From the NCBI GenBank assembly GCA_012295275.1, contig CM022666.1, positions 13,250,606 through 13,268,105 on the forward strand: a stretch of DNA of 17,500 bases, written 5' to 3'. A program made the translations under genes and the position numbers. Origin of the DNA: Chrysomallon squamiferum (Eukaryota > Mollusca > Gastropoda > Neomphalida > Peltospiridae). Below are positions 17,248 to 17,500 of this stretch, one piece after another (position 1 is the first letter of the stretch; each line of letters begins with the position of its first letter). The notes beneath the pieces were generated by a model. The model was not told the DNA's origin. It was given only the letters and a program-made list of their open reading frames with translations, and did no database searches.

Positions 17248-17500
17248 AATTCAGTTCGTTGTTGTACATCTGGTTCAAGCCTTGTGGTAAAAACCCAGTT
17301 CCACCTGTAAGGTTATTGTCGTCGTTTTTTCGATTTTTGGGGTTCTTTTTTTTTTTTTTAAAATGTCTGTAACTGATACGTTGACAGATGTAGTCGACTC
17401 TGTTACAAGTCTTTCTGTTGTGTCTTTCTTTCTGTCTGTCTTTTCTTTCTTTCTTTCTTTCTTTCCTTCTTTCCTCTTCTTCTTCTTCTTGTTTTTCTTA
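17248..17500. repeat. Satellite unit 5, truncated by the window end
   Basis: The first 253 bases of a further unit, continuous to the last base of the window. The array therefore extends beyond it. The diagnostic A/B marker is not reached. Confidence 0.92.

Noticed and set aside
15372-17500. CRISPR-like array
   Set aside because: Units are about 470 bp with no short repeat/unique spacer alternation, and the sequence is clearly eukaryotic in character.

Overview
This window looks like non-coding DNA from a large, repeat-rich animal genome, most plausibly a mollusc. There are no compact bacterial-style genes. The DNA is AT-rich, and almost every microsatellite class is present: di-, tri- and tetranucleotides plus poly-A and poly-T. 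The mollusc guess rests on two diverged tRNA-derived SINE copies, at about 12525-12625 on the + strand and 13960-14078 on the - strand. Downstream of the B box they resemble, from memory, the 'Meta'-type core common in molluscan SINEs. No protein-coding gene can be supported. Every long open frame is either a translated microsatellite or minisatellite, or a short frame with no recognisable domain.

Layout. 1-2020: low-copy AT-rich DNA with poly-T runs, a TG/TA block and two perfect inverted repeats. 2022-2728: a TATC/TGTC array with a recurring TTTCAG module, ending in (TC)n. 2821-5240: A-rich, T-rich, TA, CA and TTC tracts, plus a degenerate array (about 4350-4640) with CGT every 10 bp. 5240-7320: mostly low-copy, holding the best promoter-like site (CCAAT box, TATA box and a strong splice-donor match, 5958-6090), then TATC/CATC repeats and a 355-bp segment ending in A16 with an AAAT array beyond. 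7470-7967: a 46-bp minisatellite running into a perfect (AG)114 tract. 7968-9511: low-copy DNA with a CpG-rich block (about 8700-9040) and a second GA tract. 9512-11437: low-copy DNA, (TAA)n, a 565-bp CTA-type array, a segment with a perfect E-box palindrome, and a CA array. 11506-11885: a degenerate minisatellite of about 34 bp. 11886-14078: low-copy segments, both SINE copies, CA/TA arrays and a 450-bp GTA-type array that is the reverse-complement type of the CTA array. 14190-14975: a minisatellite that evolved from about 45-bp monomers into a 91-bp dimer. 15372-17500: a tandem array of about 470-bp units forming two complete 938-bp dimers, still running at the window edge.

The most notable content is this set of structured tandem arrays (10, 34, 46, 2x45=91 and 2x470=938 bp), two of which show a clear two-monomer higher-order organisation. 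I found no CRISPR array, intact tRNA or rRNA gene, transposase or reverse transcriptase. Nothing here shows genes working together. At most the window could carry first exons or promoters of genes lying outside it.
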